64,000 nt of DNA, from NCBI GenBank assembly GCA_023614405.1, contig CM042692.1:118227503-118291502 (forward strand), written 5' to 3'. The notes beneath the pieces are model-generated. The model worked only from the letters and a program-made list of their open reading frames with translations. It searched no databases and was not told the DNA's origin. The stretch is from Avena insularis (Eukaryota > Streptophyta > Magnoliopsida > Poales > Poaceae). Below, piece by piece: positions 34,429 through 47,590 of the stretch (position 1 is the first letter of the stretch; each line of letters opens with the position of its first letter). The translations under genes were made by a program, and so were the position numbers.

Positions 34429-36427
34429 GTGTCACCCTTAATTAAGTACTACTCCATAATAAATTCATTCTGAATTTCACTACTTTTCATCAAATGACCT
34501 ACGTCTTTGTTGGGTGTGTGAACCATATCCTCAGCTGTGCTCATCTAATCTGTAATGACCCGAATCGGGTCTATGTAGATCTTAGAAAGTTTGTCGCTTG
34601 GAACATCAAGTTTCTTGAGAAAGAATTTTTCACGAAAATTTAAGTGGGAGGACAATAGAACTTTGATAATGTTATTGAACCTTATCTATATGTGCTAAGT
34701 AGCGCAGCGCCGGAAAGTGTTCCGGTGGCGGCCACAATGCTCATGGCTCCCATGATTACAAAGGTTGTGATCTTGGAGATTAGAGTTCCTATTTGAACCA
34801 TATGCATCGGGTAACAATCAAATAGTGAGATTTGATAAACAAATCGTTATTGTTTTGAAAATACTGAACCGGCTACATGCAAAGAAACAATGATGACCCC
34901 TGACTCCATAGAATGACTAGAAGTCATAAAATCCGTGATAGTTTCCATACACGACATATCAAGCTTTTGAACTTGGAAGACCCTCCGAAAAGGCATGAAG
35001 CCTATCGGTCGTGTTTGGATCTATAAATAAATAGACATGGATGTTTCACATCTATGAAACAATCGACATGTCGAAAAGAAATTTATGACAATGTTCAAGG
35101 AGTTGACTATGCCAAGATTTGATCTTTCATAGCGCTATTTAGTCTTGACGGATTAATCTAGCAACCACTACATATAATTTGGTATATGGTAGTTGAACAA
35201 ACAAAGCAATGTTCTTCTAAAAGAAAGGTTACCTAGGACATGTACAAGACACGGTCCGAAGGGTATTGTTAATTCAAAGAGTGCTAAAAGGGAATGCAAA
35301 CTTCAATAGTTGAAGTGAGCATAGCGGAGTTGGAATCTTCACCGTGATGAAAATGTTAAAGGAGTTTAATTTCATTGGAGACGATGAATATGCTTGCATT
35401 TGCAAGAAATTAAGTGGTACCGCAGAGACAAATTTCCAATACATTATGCAGATTATATATTGTTGATTGGAAATTATGTATCTTTTATTGACACGTGTTA
35501 AGAATTTCATTAAAATTAGATTTTGATGAAAGACTTTGGCAAAACCGTAATATTTGGCATCGATGTCTATATGGATAGATTGAGGCGCTAATATGGTTGT
35601 GCCAGACATACATATATGAGATATTGAAAAGGGTTCAATATGGAAAAAACAAGAAAGGTTATTGCTGCATGGAAAGGATTTTATCAAGAATAAAGTGTTT
35701 AACCACTTGGTGAGTAAAATCACATGTAGATTTTGATCAATAATACTATGATATGTACATATCCAGATATGTCCAATGCTCTAAATGTTATGAGCATATA
35801 CCAGAATGATTCATAAGATGATCATTGGACAATAGTAAAGATATTCTTATGAGCTTTGGAAGAACTAAGAATATATCATGTACAAGTGACAAATAGTTGA
35901 TAATAGTTCATTGTAATATGTTACATTGATACTAGTTTGTCACAAGATACAAATTAAATTTATCTCAATTTAAACTATGGGTGGCACAATATTATGGAAA
36001 GGAAATTCCATGATGGATTTGGATGAGTTACAAAGTTAAGACATTGTGACGGATACTACAACAAAAGGCTAAGTATATGACTGCCATAGTAGCAGCAAAG
36101 GAGGGCATTTGTTTCAAGTAGTTTGTTATCAATCTAGGTGTGCTTCATAGTGGGATAATACTATGAAGATATATTGTACGACAATACTATCGACATGTTT
36201 TAACCCAAAAGAACTAAAGGTATCACCAAAGGACTAAATTTATACAATGCCATCTCATTAGAGAATGAGTGATGCGTAGAGACGCAAAGACATGCAAATA
36301 CACACGACCCTGAAAATGTCAGATCCGGAGATAATGTTAACCACTAGCAAGCACGTATATTCAACATCTAGGTGTTGTATATACAAGTTCACAAACTATA
36401 TTATTGACTCTAGTGCAAGTGGGAGAT

Positions 36428-38106
36428 TGAAGGGAATATGCCCGAGAGGCAATAGTAAAGTGGTTATTATATTATTCCATGTTTATGATAAATGTTTATT
36501 TTCCATGTGATACTTGTATTAATTGGAAAAATTAATACATGTGTGTTTAGCAAACAAATAAAAGGTTCCTAGTTATGCCTCTCTTATAAACTAGTTCGTT
36601 GATTAACAAGATGATCAAGGTTTCCTGATCATGGACATTGGATGTTGTTAATAACAAGGTCACAACATTGGTTGAATGATGTGATGAACATTCATCCAAA
36701 GTATAGCATTACGATCAAATTCATTATCTTTATATTGCTATAACATCATACGAAGTAATCCTAGTCCTTATACAATGAGATCATGTTAATCACTAACACC
36801 GGGAGAGTATCTTGATAACATCAAACGTCACACCATCAAAGGGTGACTATAAATGTGGGTTCAATGCTACGAAGGTGTTATGTAGAGGCTCATGGATCAA
36901 GAGTGGGATTTTTCCATCCCGATAACGGAGAGATATACTCAGGGCCCTCTCGATGATATCACATTGAAATAGCTTGCAAGCAAGTGATGAGATCACTAGA
37001 ATGTTATATCACGAGAACGAGAAAAGAGTGCATGTCGGTACTTGAGATCAAACTAGGTATAAAGATACCAATGATCGAATCTCATACATGTAATATATCG
37101 CGAGACAAAGGGATTTATGTATGGCGTTAAAGGTTCACCACGATCATTAGAGTCATCGTTGAATGTGTGGGAGTCGGTATGGATCTCTAGGTCCTGCTGC
37201 TGATTATTGAACGGAGAGGGGTCTCGATCATGTCTGCATTATTCGTGAGTAGTAGGATGACACACTTAAGGGATACCGACACCATTTAAGGAGCAAATTT
37301 GTTTCAGATAAAGATTATGAAAGCGCTGGAATCATTTTGATGGAAACCGGAATTGTTTCGGGTGAAATTGCTGAAACTGGTTATGTAGGTGATATTGAAA
37401 TGTTGCAGGGAGTTTTATGTGAATGTTTTTAATTAAAGTAATTAACAAAATTCTGAATAAAATAAGTAAAAGTGTTTTATTTAAAGAGAACATGCATTTA
37501 ATTTAGTGGACATTAAATGCAGGTGAGTGGAGTTGAAATTTATGTGAGTGGGCTTAGTGGAAGCTCCACCCACATGAATGAGGGAGAGGTGGGGGCACAC
37601 ACCATGGCCGGCCACCCATGGCCATGGGGCTGCGCCCCAACCCCTATAAAAGGAGCCCCATGGCTCTTCTCCACTTGCCCCACCTCCTCGTGAAGGTTCT
37701 CTTCTCCCTCTAGTTATTCCCCATAGTCTCGGATTACCGAGATACATGTTCCCGATGGCTTTATCTAGAAAGGAGTTGCTCTTCCGCTGCATCGCTGGAG
37801 CAAGGAGGCGGAGGTTGTTTGCTGGACCAGACGTGTGTGCGATCACGGATGCACTGCTACTTCACGGTGTTGGACATGATGGTGCTAGAACTGCTGGACC
37901 TGCAGGACTTCATCACGATCTTGAGATCGGCAAGTGTATGACTACATCATCCACGAGTTCCATCTCGTTAACAAAGCTTTGTTGTCTTTGAGTGTATGTT
38001 CTCTATGGATGTATATCCAGGTTGCTTGTATCTAGTAGATAGATCTTGGCGTATAATAGTTCCCATCGTAGGAATTTTTTTTGTTTTCTATGCTGCGAAC
38101 CCAACA
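36428..38106 (+). mobile_element. Copia LTR copy in unit 3
   Basis: 1679 bp, TATA at 37645-37653, with the same derived words as units 2 and 4. The LTR start follows gggagat rather than gggagac. Confidence 0.9.
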
Positions 38107-40100
38107 GTGTCACCCTTAATTAAGTACTACTCCATAGTAAATTCATTCTGAATTTCACTACTTTTCATCAAATGACCTACGTCTTTGTTGGGTGTGGGAA
38201 CCATATCCTCAGCTGTGCTCATCTAATCTGTAATGACCCGAATCGGGTCTATGTAGATCTTAGAAAGTTTGTCGCTTGGAACATCAAGTTTCTTGAGAAA
38301 GAATTTTTCACGAAAATTTAAGTGGGAGGACAATAGAACTTTGATAATGTTATTGAACCTTATCTATATGTGCTAAGTAAGCAGGCCTTAGGAAAGTGTT
38401 CGATTGGCCACACTGCTCATGGCTCCCATGATTACAAAGTTTGTGATCTTGGAGATTAGATTTCCTATTTGAACCATATGCATCGGGTAACAATCAAATA
38501 GTGAGATTTGATAAACAAATCGTTATTGTTTTGAAAATACTGAACCGGCTACATGCAAAGAAACAATGATGACCCCTGACTCCATAGAATGACTAGAAGT
38601 CATAAAATCCGTGATAGTTTCCATACACGACATATCAAGCTTTTGAACTTGGAAGACCCTCCGAAAAGGCATGAAGCCTATCGGTCGTGTTTGGATCTAT
38701 AAATAAATAGACATGGATGTTTCACATCTATGAAACAATCGACATGTCGAAAAGAAATTTATGACAATGTTCAAGGAGTTGACTATGCCAAGATTTGATC
38801 TTTCATAGCGCTATTTAGTCTTGACGGATTAATCTAGCAACCACTACATATAATTTGGTATATGGTAGTTGAACAAACAAAGCAATGTTCTTCTAAAAGA
38901 AAGGTTACCTAGGACATGTACAAGACACGGTCCAAGGGTATTGTTAATTCAAAGAGTGCTAAAAGGGAATGCAAACTTCAATAGTTGAAGTGAGCATAGC
39001 GGAGTTGGAATCTTCACCGTGATGAAAATGTTAAAGGAGTTTAATTTCATTGGAGACGATGAATATGCTTGCATTTGCAAGAAATTAAGTGGTACCGCAG
39101 AGACAAATTTCCAATACATTATGCAGATTATATATTGTTGATTGGAAATTATGTATCTTTTATTGACACGTGTTAAGAATTTCATTAAAATTAGATTTTG
39201 ATGAAAGACTTTGGCAAAACCGTAATATTTGGCATCGATGTCTATATGGATAGATTGAGGCGCTAATATGGTTGTGCCAGACATACATATATGAGATATT
39301 GAAAAGGGTTCAATATGGAAAAAACAAGAAAGGTTCTTGCTGCATGGAAAGGATTTTATCAAGAATAAAGTGTTTAACCACTTGGTGAGTAAAATCACAT
39401 GTAGATTTTGATCAATAATACTATGATATGTACATATCCAGATATGTCCAATGCTCTAAATGTTATGAGCATATACCAGAATGATTCATAAGTTGATCAT
39501 TGGACAATAGTAAAGATATTCTTATGAGCTTTGGAAGAACTAAGAATATATCATGTACAAGTGACAAATAGTTGATAATAGTTCATTGTAATATGTTACA
39601 TTGATACTAGTTTGTCACAAGATACAAATTAAATTTATCTCAATTTAAACTATGGGTGGCACAATATTATGGAAAGGAAATTCCATGATGGATTTGGATG
39701 AGTTACAAAGTTAAGACATTGTGACGGATACTACAACAAAAGGCTAAGTATATGACTGCCATAGTAGCAAAGAAAGGAGGGCATTTGTTTCAAGTAGTTT
39801 GTTATCAATCTAGGTGTGCTTCATAGTGGGATAATACTATGAAGATATATTGTACGACAATACTATCGACATGTTTTAACCCAAAAGAACTAAAGGTCTC
39901 ACCAAAGGACTAAATTTATACAATGCCATCTCATTAGAGAATGAGTGATGCGTAGAGACGCAAAGACATGCAAATACACACGACCAAAAATGTCGATCCG
40001 GAGATAATGTTAACCACTAGCAAGCACGTATATTCAACATCTAGGTGTTGTATATACAAGTTCACAAACTATATTATTGACTCTAGTGCAAGTGGGAGAC

Positions 40101-41764
40101 TGAAGGGAATATGCCCGAGAGGCAATAGTAAAGTGGTTATTATATTATTCCATGTTTATGATAAATGTTTATTTTCCATGCGATACTTGTATTAATTGGA
40201 AAAATTAATACATGTGTGTTTAGCAAACAAATAAAAGGTTCCTAGTTATGCCTCTTATAAACTAGTTCGTTGATTAACAAGATGATCAAGGTTTCCTGAT
40301 CATGGACATTGGATGTTGTTAATAACAAGGTCACAACATTGGTTGAATGATGTGATGAACATTCATCCAAAGTATAGCATTACGATCAAATTCATTATCT
40401 TTATATTGCTATAACATCATACGAAGTAATCCTAGTCCTTATACAATGAGATCATGTTAATCACTAACACCGGGAGAGTATCTTGATAACATCAAACGTC
40501 ACACCATCAAAGGGTGACTATAAATGTGGGTTCAATGCTACGAAGGTGTTATGTAGAGGCTCATGGATCAAGAGTGGGATTTTTCCATCCCGATAACGGA
40601 GAGATATACTCAGGGCCCTCTCGATGATATCACATTGAAATAGCTTGCAAGCAAGTGATGAGATCACTAGAATGTTATATCACGAGAACGAGAAAAGAGT
40701 GCATGTCGGTAACGAGATCAAACTAGGTATAAAGATACCAATGATCGAATCTCATACATGTAATATATCGCGAGACAAAGGGATTTATGTATGACGTTAA
40801 AGGTTCACACGATCATTAGAGTCATCGTTGAATGTGTGGGAGTCGGTATGGATCTCTAGGTCCTGCTGCTGATTATTGAACGGAGAGGGGTCTCGATCAT
40901 GTCTGCATTATTCGTGAGTAGTAGGATGACACACTTAAGGGATACCGACACCATTTAAGGAGCAAATTTGTTTCAGATAAAGATTATGAAAGCGCTGGAA
41001 TCATTTTGATGGAAACCGGAATTGTTTCGGGTGAAATTGCTGAAACTGGTTATGTAGGTGATATTGAAATGTTGCAGGGAGTTTTATGTGAATGTTTTTA
41101 ATTAAAGTAATTAACAAAATTCTGAATAAAATAAGTAAAAGTGTTTTATTTAAAGAGAACATGCATTTAATTTAGTGGACATTAAATGCAGGTGAGTGGA
41201 GTTGAAATTTATGTGAGTGGGCTTAGTGGAAGCTCCACCCACATGAATGAGGGAGAGGTGGGGGCACACACCATGGCCGCCACCCATGGGGCTGCGCCCC
41301 AACCCCTATAAAAGGAGCCCCATGGCTCTTCTCCACTTGCCCCACCTCCTCGTGAAGGTTCTCTTCTCCCTCTAGTTATTCCCCATAGTCTCGGATTACC
41401 GAGATACATGTTCCCGATGGCTTTATCTAGAAAGGAGTTGCTCTTCCGCTGCATCGCTGGAGCAAGGAGGCGGAGGTTGTTTGGTGGACCAGACGTGTGT
41501 GCGATCACGGATGCACTGCTACTTCACGGTGTTGGACATGATGGTGCTAGAACTGCTGGACCTGCAGGACTTCATCACGATCTTGAGATCGGCAAGTGTA
41601 TGACTACATCATCCACGAGTTCCATCTCGTTAACAAAGCTTTGTTGTCTTTGAGTGTATGTTCTCTATGGATGTATATCCAGGTTGCTTGTATCTAGTAG
41701 ATAGATCTTGGCGTATAATAGTTCCCATCAGAGAATTTTTTTGTTTTCTATGCTGAACCCAACA
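40101..41764 (+). mobile_element. Copia LTR copy in unit 4
   Basis: 1664 bp, TATA at 41307-41315. It lacks ~12 bp of the ccatggcc region near 41280. It is altered at its 3' end (around 41728-41764), where the TSD word has also changed. Confidence 0.88.
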
Positions 41765-43759
41765 AAGGTCACCCTTAAGTCAGTACTACTCCAAAATAAA
41801 TTCATTCTGAATTTCACTACTTTTCATCAAATGACCTACGTCTTTGTTGGGTGTGTGAACCATATCCTCAGCTGTGCTCATCTAATCTGTAATGACCCGA
41901 ATCGGGTCTATGTAGATCTTAGAAAGTTTGTCGCTTGGAACATCAAGTTTCTTGAGAAAGAATTTTTCACGAAAATTTAAGTGGGAGGACAATAGAACTT
42001 TGATAATGTTATTGAACCTTATCTATATGTGCTAAGCGCGGCACGAAAGTGTTCCGGTGGCGGCCACAATGCTCATGGCTCCCATGATTACAAAGGTTGT
42101 GATCTTGGAGATTAGAGTTCCTATTTGAACCATATGCATCGGGTAACAATCAAATAGTGAGATTTGATAAACAAATCGTTATTGTTTTGAAAATACTGAA
42201 CCGGCTACATGCAAAGAAACAATGATGACCCCTGACTCCATAGAATGACTAGAAGTCATAAAATCCGTGATAGTTTCCATACACGACATATCAAGCTTTT
42301 GAACTTGGAAGACCCTCCGAAAAGGCATGAAGCCTATCGGTCGTGTTTGGATCTATAAATAAATAGACATGGATGTTTCACATCTATGAAACAATCGACA
42401 TGTCGAAAAGAAATTTATGACAATGTTCAAGGAGTTGACTATGCCAAGATTTGATCTTTCATAGCGCTATTTAGTCTTGACGGATCAATCTAGCAACCAC
42501 TACATATAATTTGGTATATGGTAGTTGAACAAACAAAACAATGTTCTTCTAATAGAAAGGTTACCTAGGACATGTACAAGACACGGTCCGAAGGGTATTG
42601 TTAATTCAAAGAGTGCTAAAAGGGAATGCAAACTTCAATAGTTGAAGTGAGCATAGCGGAGTTGGAATCTTCACCGTGATGAAAATGTTAAAGGAGTTTA
42701 ATTTCATTGGAGACGATGAATATGCTTGCATTTGCAAGAAATTAAGTGGTACCGCAGAGACAAATTTCCAATACATCATGCAGATTATATATTGTTGATT
42801 GGAAATTATGTATCTTTTATTGACACGTGTTAAGAATTTCATTAAAATTTGATTTTGATGAAAGACTTTGGCAAAACCGTAATATTTGGCATTGATGTCT
42901 ATATGGATAGATTGAGGCGCTAATATGGTTGTGCCAGACATACATATATGAGATATTGAAAAGGGTTCAATATGGAAAAAACAAGAAAGGTTATTGCTGC
43001 ATGGAAAGGATTTTATCAAGAATAAAGTGTTTAACCACTTGGTGAGTAAAATCACATGTAGATTTTGATCAATAATACTATGATATGTACATATCCAGAT
43101 ATGTCCAATGCTCTAAATGTTATGAGCATATACCAGAATGATTCATAAGATGATCATTGGACAATAGTAAAGATATTCTTATGAGCTTTGGAAGAACTAA
43201 GAATATATCATGTACAAGTGACAAATAGTTGATAATAGTTCATTGTAATATGTTACATTGATACTAGTTTGTCACAAGTTACAAATTAAATTTATCTCAA
43301 TTTAAACTATGGGTGGCACAATATTATGGAAAGGAAATTCCATGATGGATTTGGATGAGTTACAAAGTTAAGACATTGTGACGGATACTACAACAAAAGG
43401 CTAAGTATATGACTGCCATAGTAGCAGCAAAGGAGGGCATTTGTTTCAAGTAGTTTGTTATCAATCTAGGTGTGCTTCATAGTGGGATAATACTATGAAG
43501 ATATATTGTACGGAAATACTATCGACATGTTTTAACCCAAAAGAACTAAAGGTCTCACCAAAGGACTAAATTTATAGAATGCCATCTCATTAGAGAATGA
43601 GTGATGCGTAGAGACGCAAAGACATGCAAATACACACGACCCTGAAAATGTCAGATCCGGAGATAATGTTAACCACTAGCAAGCACGTATATTCAACATC
43701 TAGGTGTTGTATATACAAGTTCACAAACTAGATTATTGACTCTAGTGCAAGTGGGAGAC

Positions 43760-45435
43760 TGAAGGGAATATGCCCGAGAGGCAATAGTAAAGTGGTTATT
43801 ATATTATTCCATGTTTATGATAAATGTTTATTTTCCATGCGATACTTGTATTAATTGGAAAAATTAATACATGTGTGTTTAGTAAACAAATAAAAGGTTC
43901 CTAGTTATGCCTCTCTTATAAACTAGTTCGCTGATTAACAAGATGATCAAGGTTTCCTGATCATGGACATTGGATGTTGTTAATAACAAGGTCACAGCAT
44001 TGGTGGAATGATGTGATGAACATTCATCCAAAGTATAGCATTATGATCAAATTCATTATCTTTATATTGCTATAACATCATACGAAGTAATCCTAGTCCT
44101 TATACAATGAGATCATGTTAATCACTAACACCGGGAGAGTATCTTGATAACATCAAACGTCACACCATCAAAGGGTGACTATAAATGTGGGTTCAATGTT
44201 ACGAAGGTGTTATGTAGAGGCTCATGGATCAAGAGTGGGATTTTTCCATCCCGATAACGGAGAGATATACTCAGGGCCCTCTCGATGATATCACATGGAA
44301 ATAGCTTGCAAGCAAGTGATGAGATCACTAGAATGTTATATCACGAGAACGAGAAAAGAGTGCATGTCGGTAACGAGATCAAATTAGGTATAAAGATACC
44401 AATGATCGAATCTCAGACATGTAATATATTGTGAGACAAAGGGATTTAATTACGGCGTTAAAGGTTCACATGATCACTAGAGTCATCGTTGAATGTGTGG
44501 GAGTCAGTACGGATCTCCAGGTCCCGCTGCTGATTATTGATCAGAGAGGGGTCTCGATCATGTCTGCATTATTCGTGAGTAGTAGGATGACACACTTAAG
44601 GGATACCGACACCATTTAAGGAGCAAATATGTTTCAGATAAATATTATGAAAGCGCTGGAATCATTTTGATGGAAACCGGAATTGTTTCGGGTGAAATTG
44701 CTGAAACTGGTTATGCAGGTGATATTGAAATGTTGCAGGGAGTTTTATGTGAATGTTTTTAATTAAAGTAATTAACAAAATTCTGAATAAAATAAGTAAA
44801 AGTGTTTTATTTAAAGAGAAAATGCATTTAATTCAGTGGACATTAAATGCAGGTGAGTGGAGTTGAAATTTATGTGAGTGGGCTTAGTGGAAGCTCCACC
44901 CACATGAATGAGGGAGAGGTGGGGGCACACACCATGGCCGGCCACCCATGGCCATGGGGCTGCACCCCAACCACTATAAAAGGAGCCCCATGGCTCTTCT
45001 CCACTTGCCCCACCTCCTCGTGAAGGTTCTCTTCCCCCTCTAGTTATTCCCCATAGTCTCGGATTACCGAGATACATGTTCCCGGTGGCTTTATCTAGAA
45101 AGGAGTTGCTCTTCCGCTGCATCACTGGAGCGAGGAGGCGGAGGTTGTTTGGTGGACCAGACGTGTGTGCGATCACGGATGCACTGCTACTTCACGGTGT
45201 TGGACATGATGGTGCTAGAACTACTGGACCTGCAGGACTTCATCACGATCTTGAGATCGGCAAGTGTATGACTACATCATCCACGAGTTCCATCTCGTTA
45301 ACAAAGCTTTGTTGTCTTTGAGTGTATGTTCTCTATGGATGTATATCCAGGTTGCTTGTATCTAGTAGATAGATCTTGGCATATAATAGTTCCCATCGTA
45401 GGAATTTTTTTGTTTTCTATGCTGCGAACCCAATA
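43760..45435 (+). mobile_element. Copia LTR copy in unit 5
   Basis: 1676 bp, TATA at 44975-44983. Unlike units 1-4 it keeps variants of the 5' LTR (cagtacggatctccagg, cagataaatatt). Its end reads caata instead of caaca. Confidence 0.9.
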
Positions 45436-45558
45436 GTGTCACCCTTAATTAAGTACTACTCCATAGTAAATTCATTCTGAATTTCACTACCTTTCATCAA
45501 ATGACCTACGTCTTTGTTGGGTGTGGGAACCATATCCTCGGGTGTGCTCATCTAATCT

Positions 45559-47590
45559 GTAATGACCCGAATCGGGTCTATGTAGATCTTAGAATTCCCG
45601 CCAAAAATCGGCATAGAAGCGACTCGAAGACGCCAACCAGACACTTTCGCGTGGGTGGATTTTATTACAAGTATTTACATCACAATAGTTTACAACATAA
45701 CACACAAGAAATATATATATACAACAATGACTCGACGGGTCAAGAATACAAATGATACAATACGACGATACAAATCATGAGGAAAAAAAATAGTACAAGT
45801 ATGGATAAGAACCAAATGGAACCATGAGTCCTGAAGAATAACCAAACATTAAGGATAACCCTGCCCAGGCCAAGCCATAAGGGTAACCTTGCTAACATCG
45901 TCGATCACATACCTCTCAAAGCCAAAGGGGTGCTGACAAAGGGAAAATGAAAAAGAGAGCTGTCAATACTGAGGCCAATACACAGTGAGTCTTAGAATTC
46001 AGTGGCTCTCGCCTACATGGGTATGGTGGGCTCAGCGGTAGCAAATCTTGCACTATATAACTTATAGAGAAACATTACAACTTCGGATATTAGAGCGAGA
46101 TAAGAGAGCCCTATACGGTAACTATAATATAACACCAAACCTAACCCATCCGAAGATTTCCCCTCGAAGACCTGTCGAGGAAGTTCTCTTGCGAAAGATA
46201 CACGTTGAAATTTTAATTACCCAATTATTTAGTTGGTAAGGCTAATTACTAGTCTATAGCTAAAGCATTAGTGGAGTTGTCTATTATCATGACACTGTAC
46301 TCCTAAGGTGTCCATAACCATGTACACATGGCTTCTTGAACATATTTACCCTGCAAGGGTGAACTACTGTACCCAACCGCATGTTCAACCCTTCAGGCAA
46401 CATATTACGTGTGCCTTCTGAATCTCACAACAAGAACTTTCCCATAAATACACACATATCCATAGGTATCACCTACTGTATTGACCCAACTAGGAGGTAC
46501 GATGATTCTCAAGGGAGGTACAATGTTTGTGACCATGGCTAAGAAAGACAAAGGCCATAGGTATATCCTCTTTTTCCATACTATAGTTTATGGATGCAAT
46601 GTCCACCCAAATATCAAGTCCAGAGACATATTCAACTCACCCATGTTCGAGGACATATTATGCGTATGCACCAAATGGAAAACCAATTTATGACCCTATG
46701 GATAAGCGAATATCTCCGGTAGTTGAGGAGGGATCCTAGAGGCCTCCATGTTTGGTTAGCCCGATCTACTCAACACTGGTATCGTAGAACAAATGGGTCC
46801 TAGGTTGAGTCAAGTAGTCCCCAAAGGTGGTCGCTTCCGGGGCCTTATCATTAGGTCAAGCCATAACCAACAACATCAAATTAATTATCTTATCACCAAC
46901 AATATCAAATTATCATGGTCCACCTGTATGAGAGCAATACTAAGCATGCCGACGACTCGCAAGGACGAAGTTAGCTAATAGAGAAAGGCAATATGATAAC
47001 CAAGGCATTATAGTGGAGCAGGTAAATAAAGGTGTGGTACTAAAGCATCAACAATAAGGATACCAATAGATCAACATAAGGAAGTAAAGACTATAAATGC
47101 AATATAGGTAGAAGGGAATGAGATGCTCGCCCGAGGATATCAACTGAAGGCTTGTCTTATCTTGCATCAACTCAATGACCTATCCGGGAAGAAGCAAAGC
47201 ACTAGCAAGAAGCACATGGTACATATTTAATACTATGGCAGAGAAGCCGACATGTTTATGATATGATGCATGACATCGCATGGCGAGATGTGATGCAACA
47301 TAACAATATTAGGCGGAATCAGAATCCTAACAATTAATTAGAGAGTTCAAGTTATTTAGCTAACCTACAGATTAAATGTGGTTAACATGGAAAGAGCAAA
47401 GCATAGATGAGCTACACAATTTGAATGTTGTCCGGAATATAACAAAGATATCCTGCATAAACACTCCATATTTAATTTGGGTGGATTTCTATGTAGCCTA
47501 AAACCACATGATGAGATGTATGCAAGCATGAACAAGTTAATACTCAACAATTTGGATGTCATGTATTTATACAAAATAGGGGATGATAGG
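45559..47590 (-). mobile_element. LTR-like remnant of another chromovirus-type element
   Basis: Starts TGTAATGACCCGAATCGGG after the flank and continues for about 2 kb. A tgtccataacc word followed by the ctgcaagggtgaactac block resembles, in order and spacing, the gtccataacc / ctctgcagaggtggtac part of the 9364-13228 LTR. I read it as the outer end of a diverged LTR in the same orientation, cut on the right by the LTR at 47591. No coding region or second end is visible. Its first 36 bp are repeated at the end of units 1-4 of the tandem array. Confidence 0.45.

Larger units (their letters stand above)
27245..45594 (+). repeat. Five-unit tandem array, ~3.67 kb per unit
   Basis: Units: 27245-30919 (3675 bp), 30920-34587 (3668), 34588-38265 (3678), 38266-41924 (3659) and 41925-45594 (3670). 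Each contains, in order, the RT/RNase H end of the decayed copia interior, the PPT and a whole LTR. Then come GTGTC, ~120 bp of flanking DNA and the first 36 bp of the LTR-like remnant that continues only after unit 5. Every junction reads cttagaa|agtttgtcgc. Since each unit carries external flank and TSD, these are copies of a chromosomal segment, not transposition products. Units differ by scattered substitutions and small indels. Confidence 0.93.

Noticed and set aside
27245..45594. Classical satellite or rDNA array
   Set aside because: Units contain identifiable copia interior, LTR and target-site duplication; there are no rRNA sequences.
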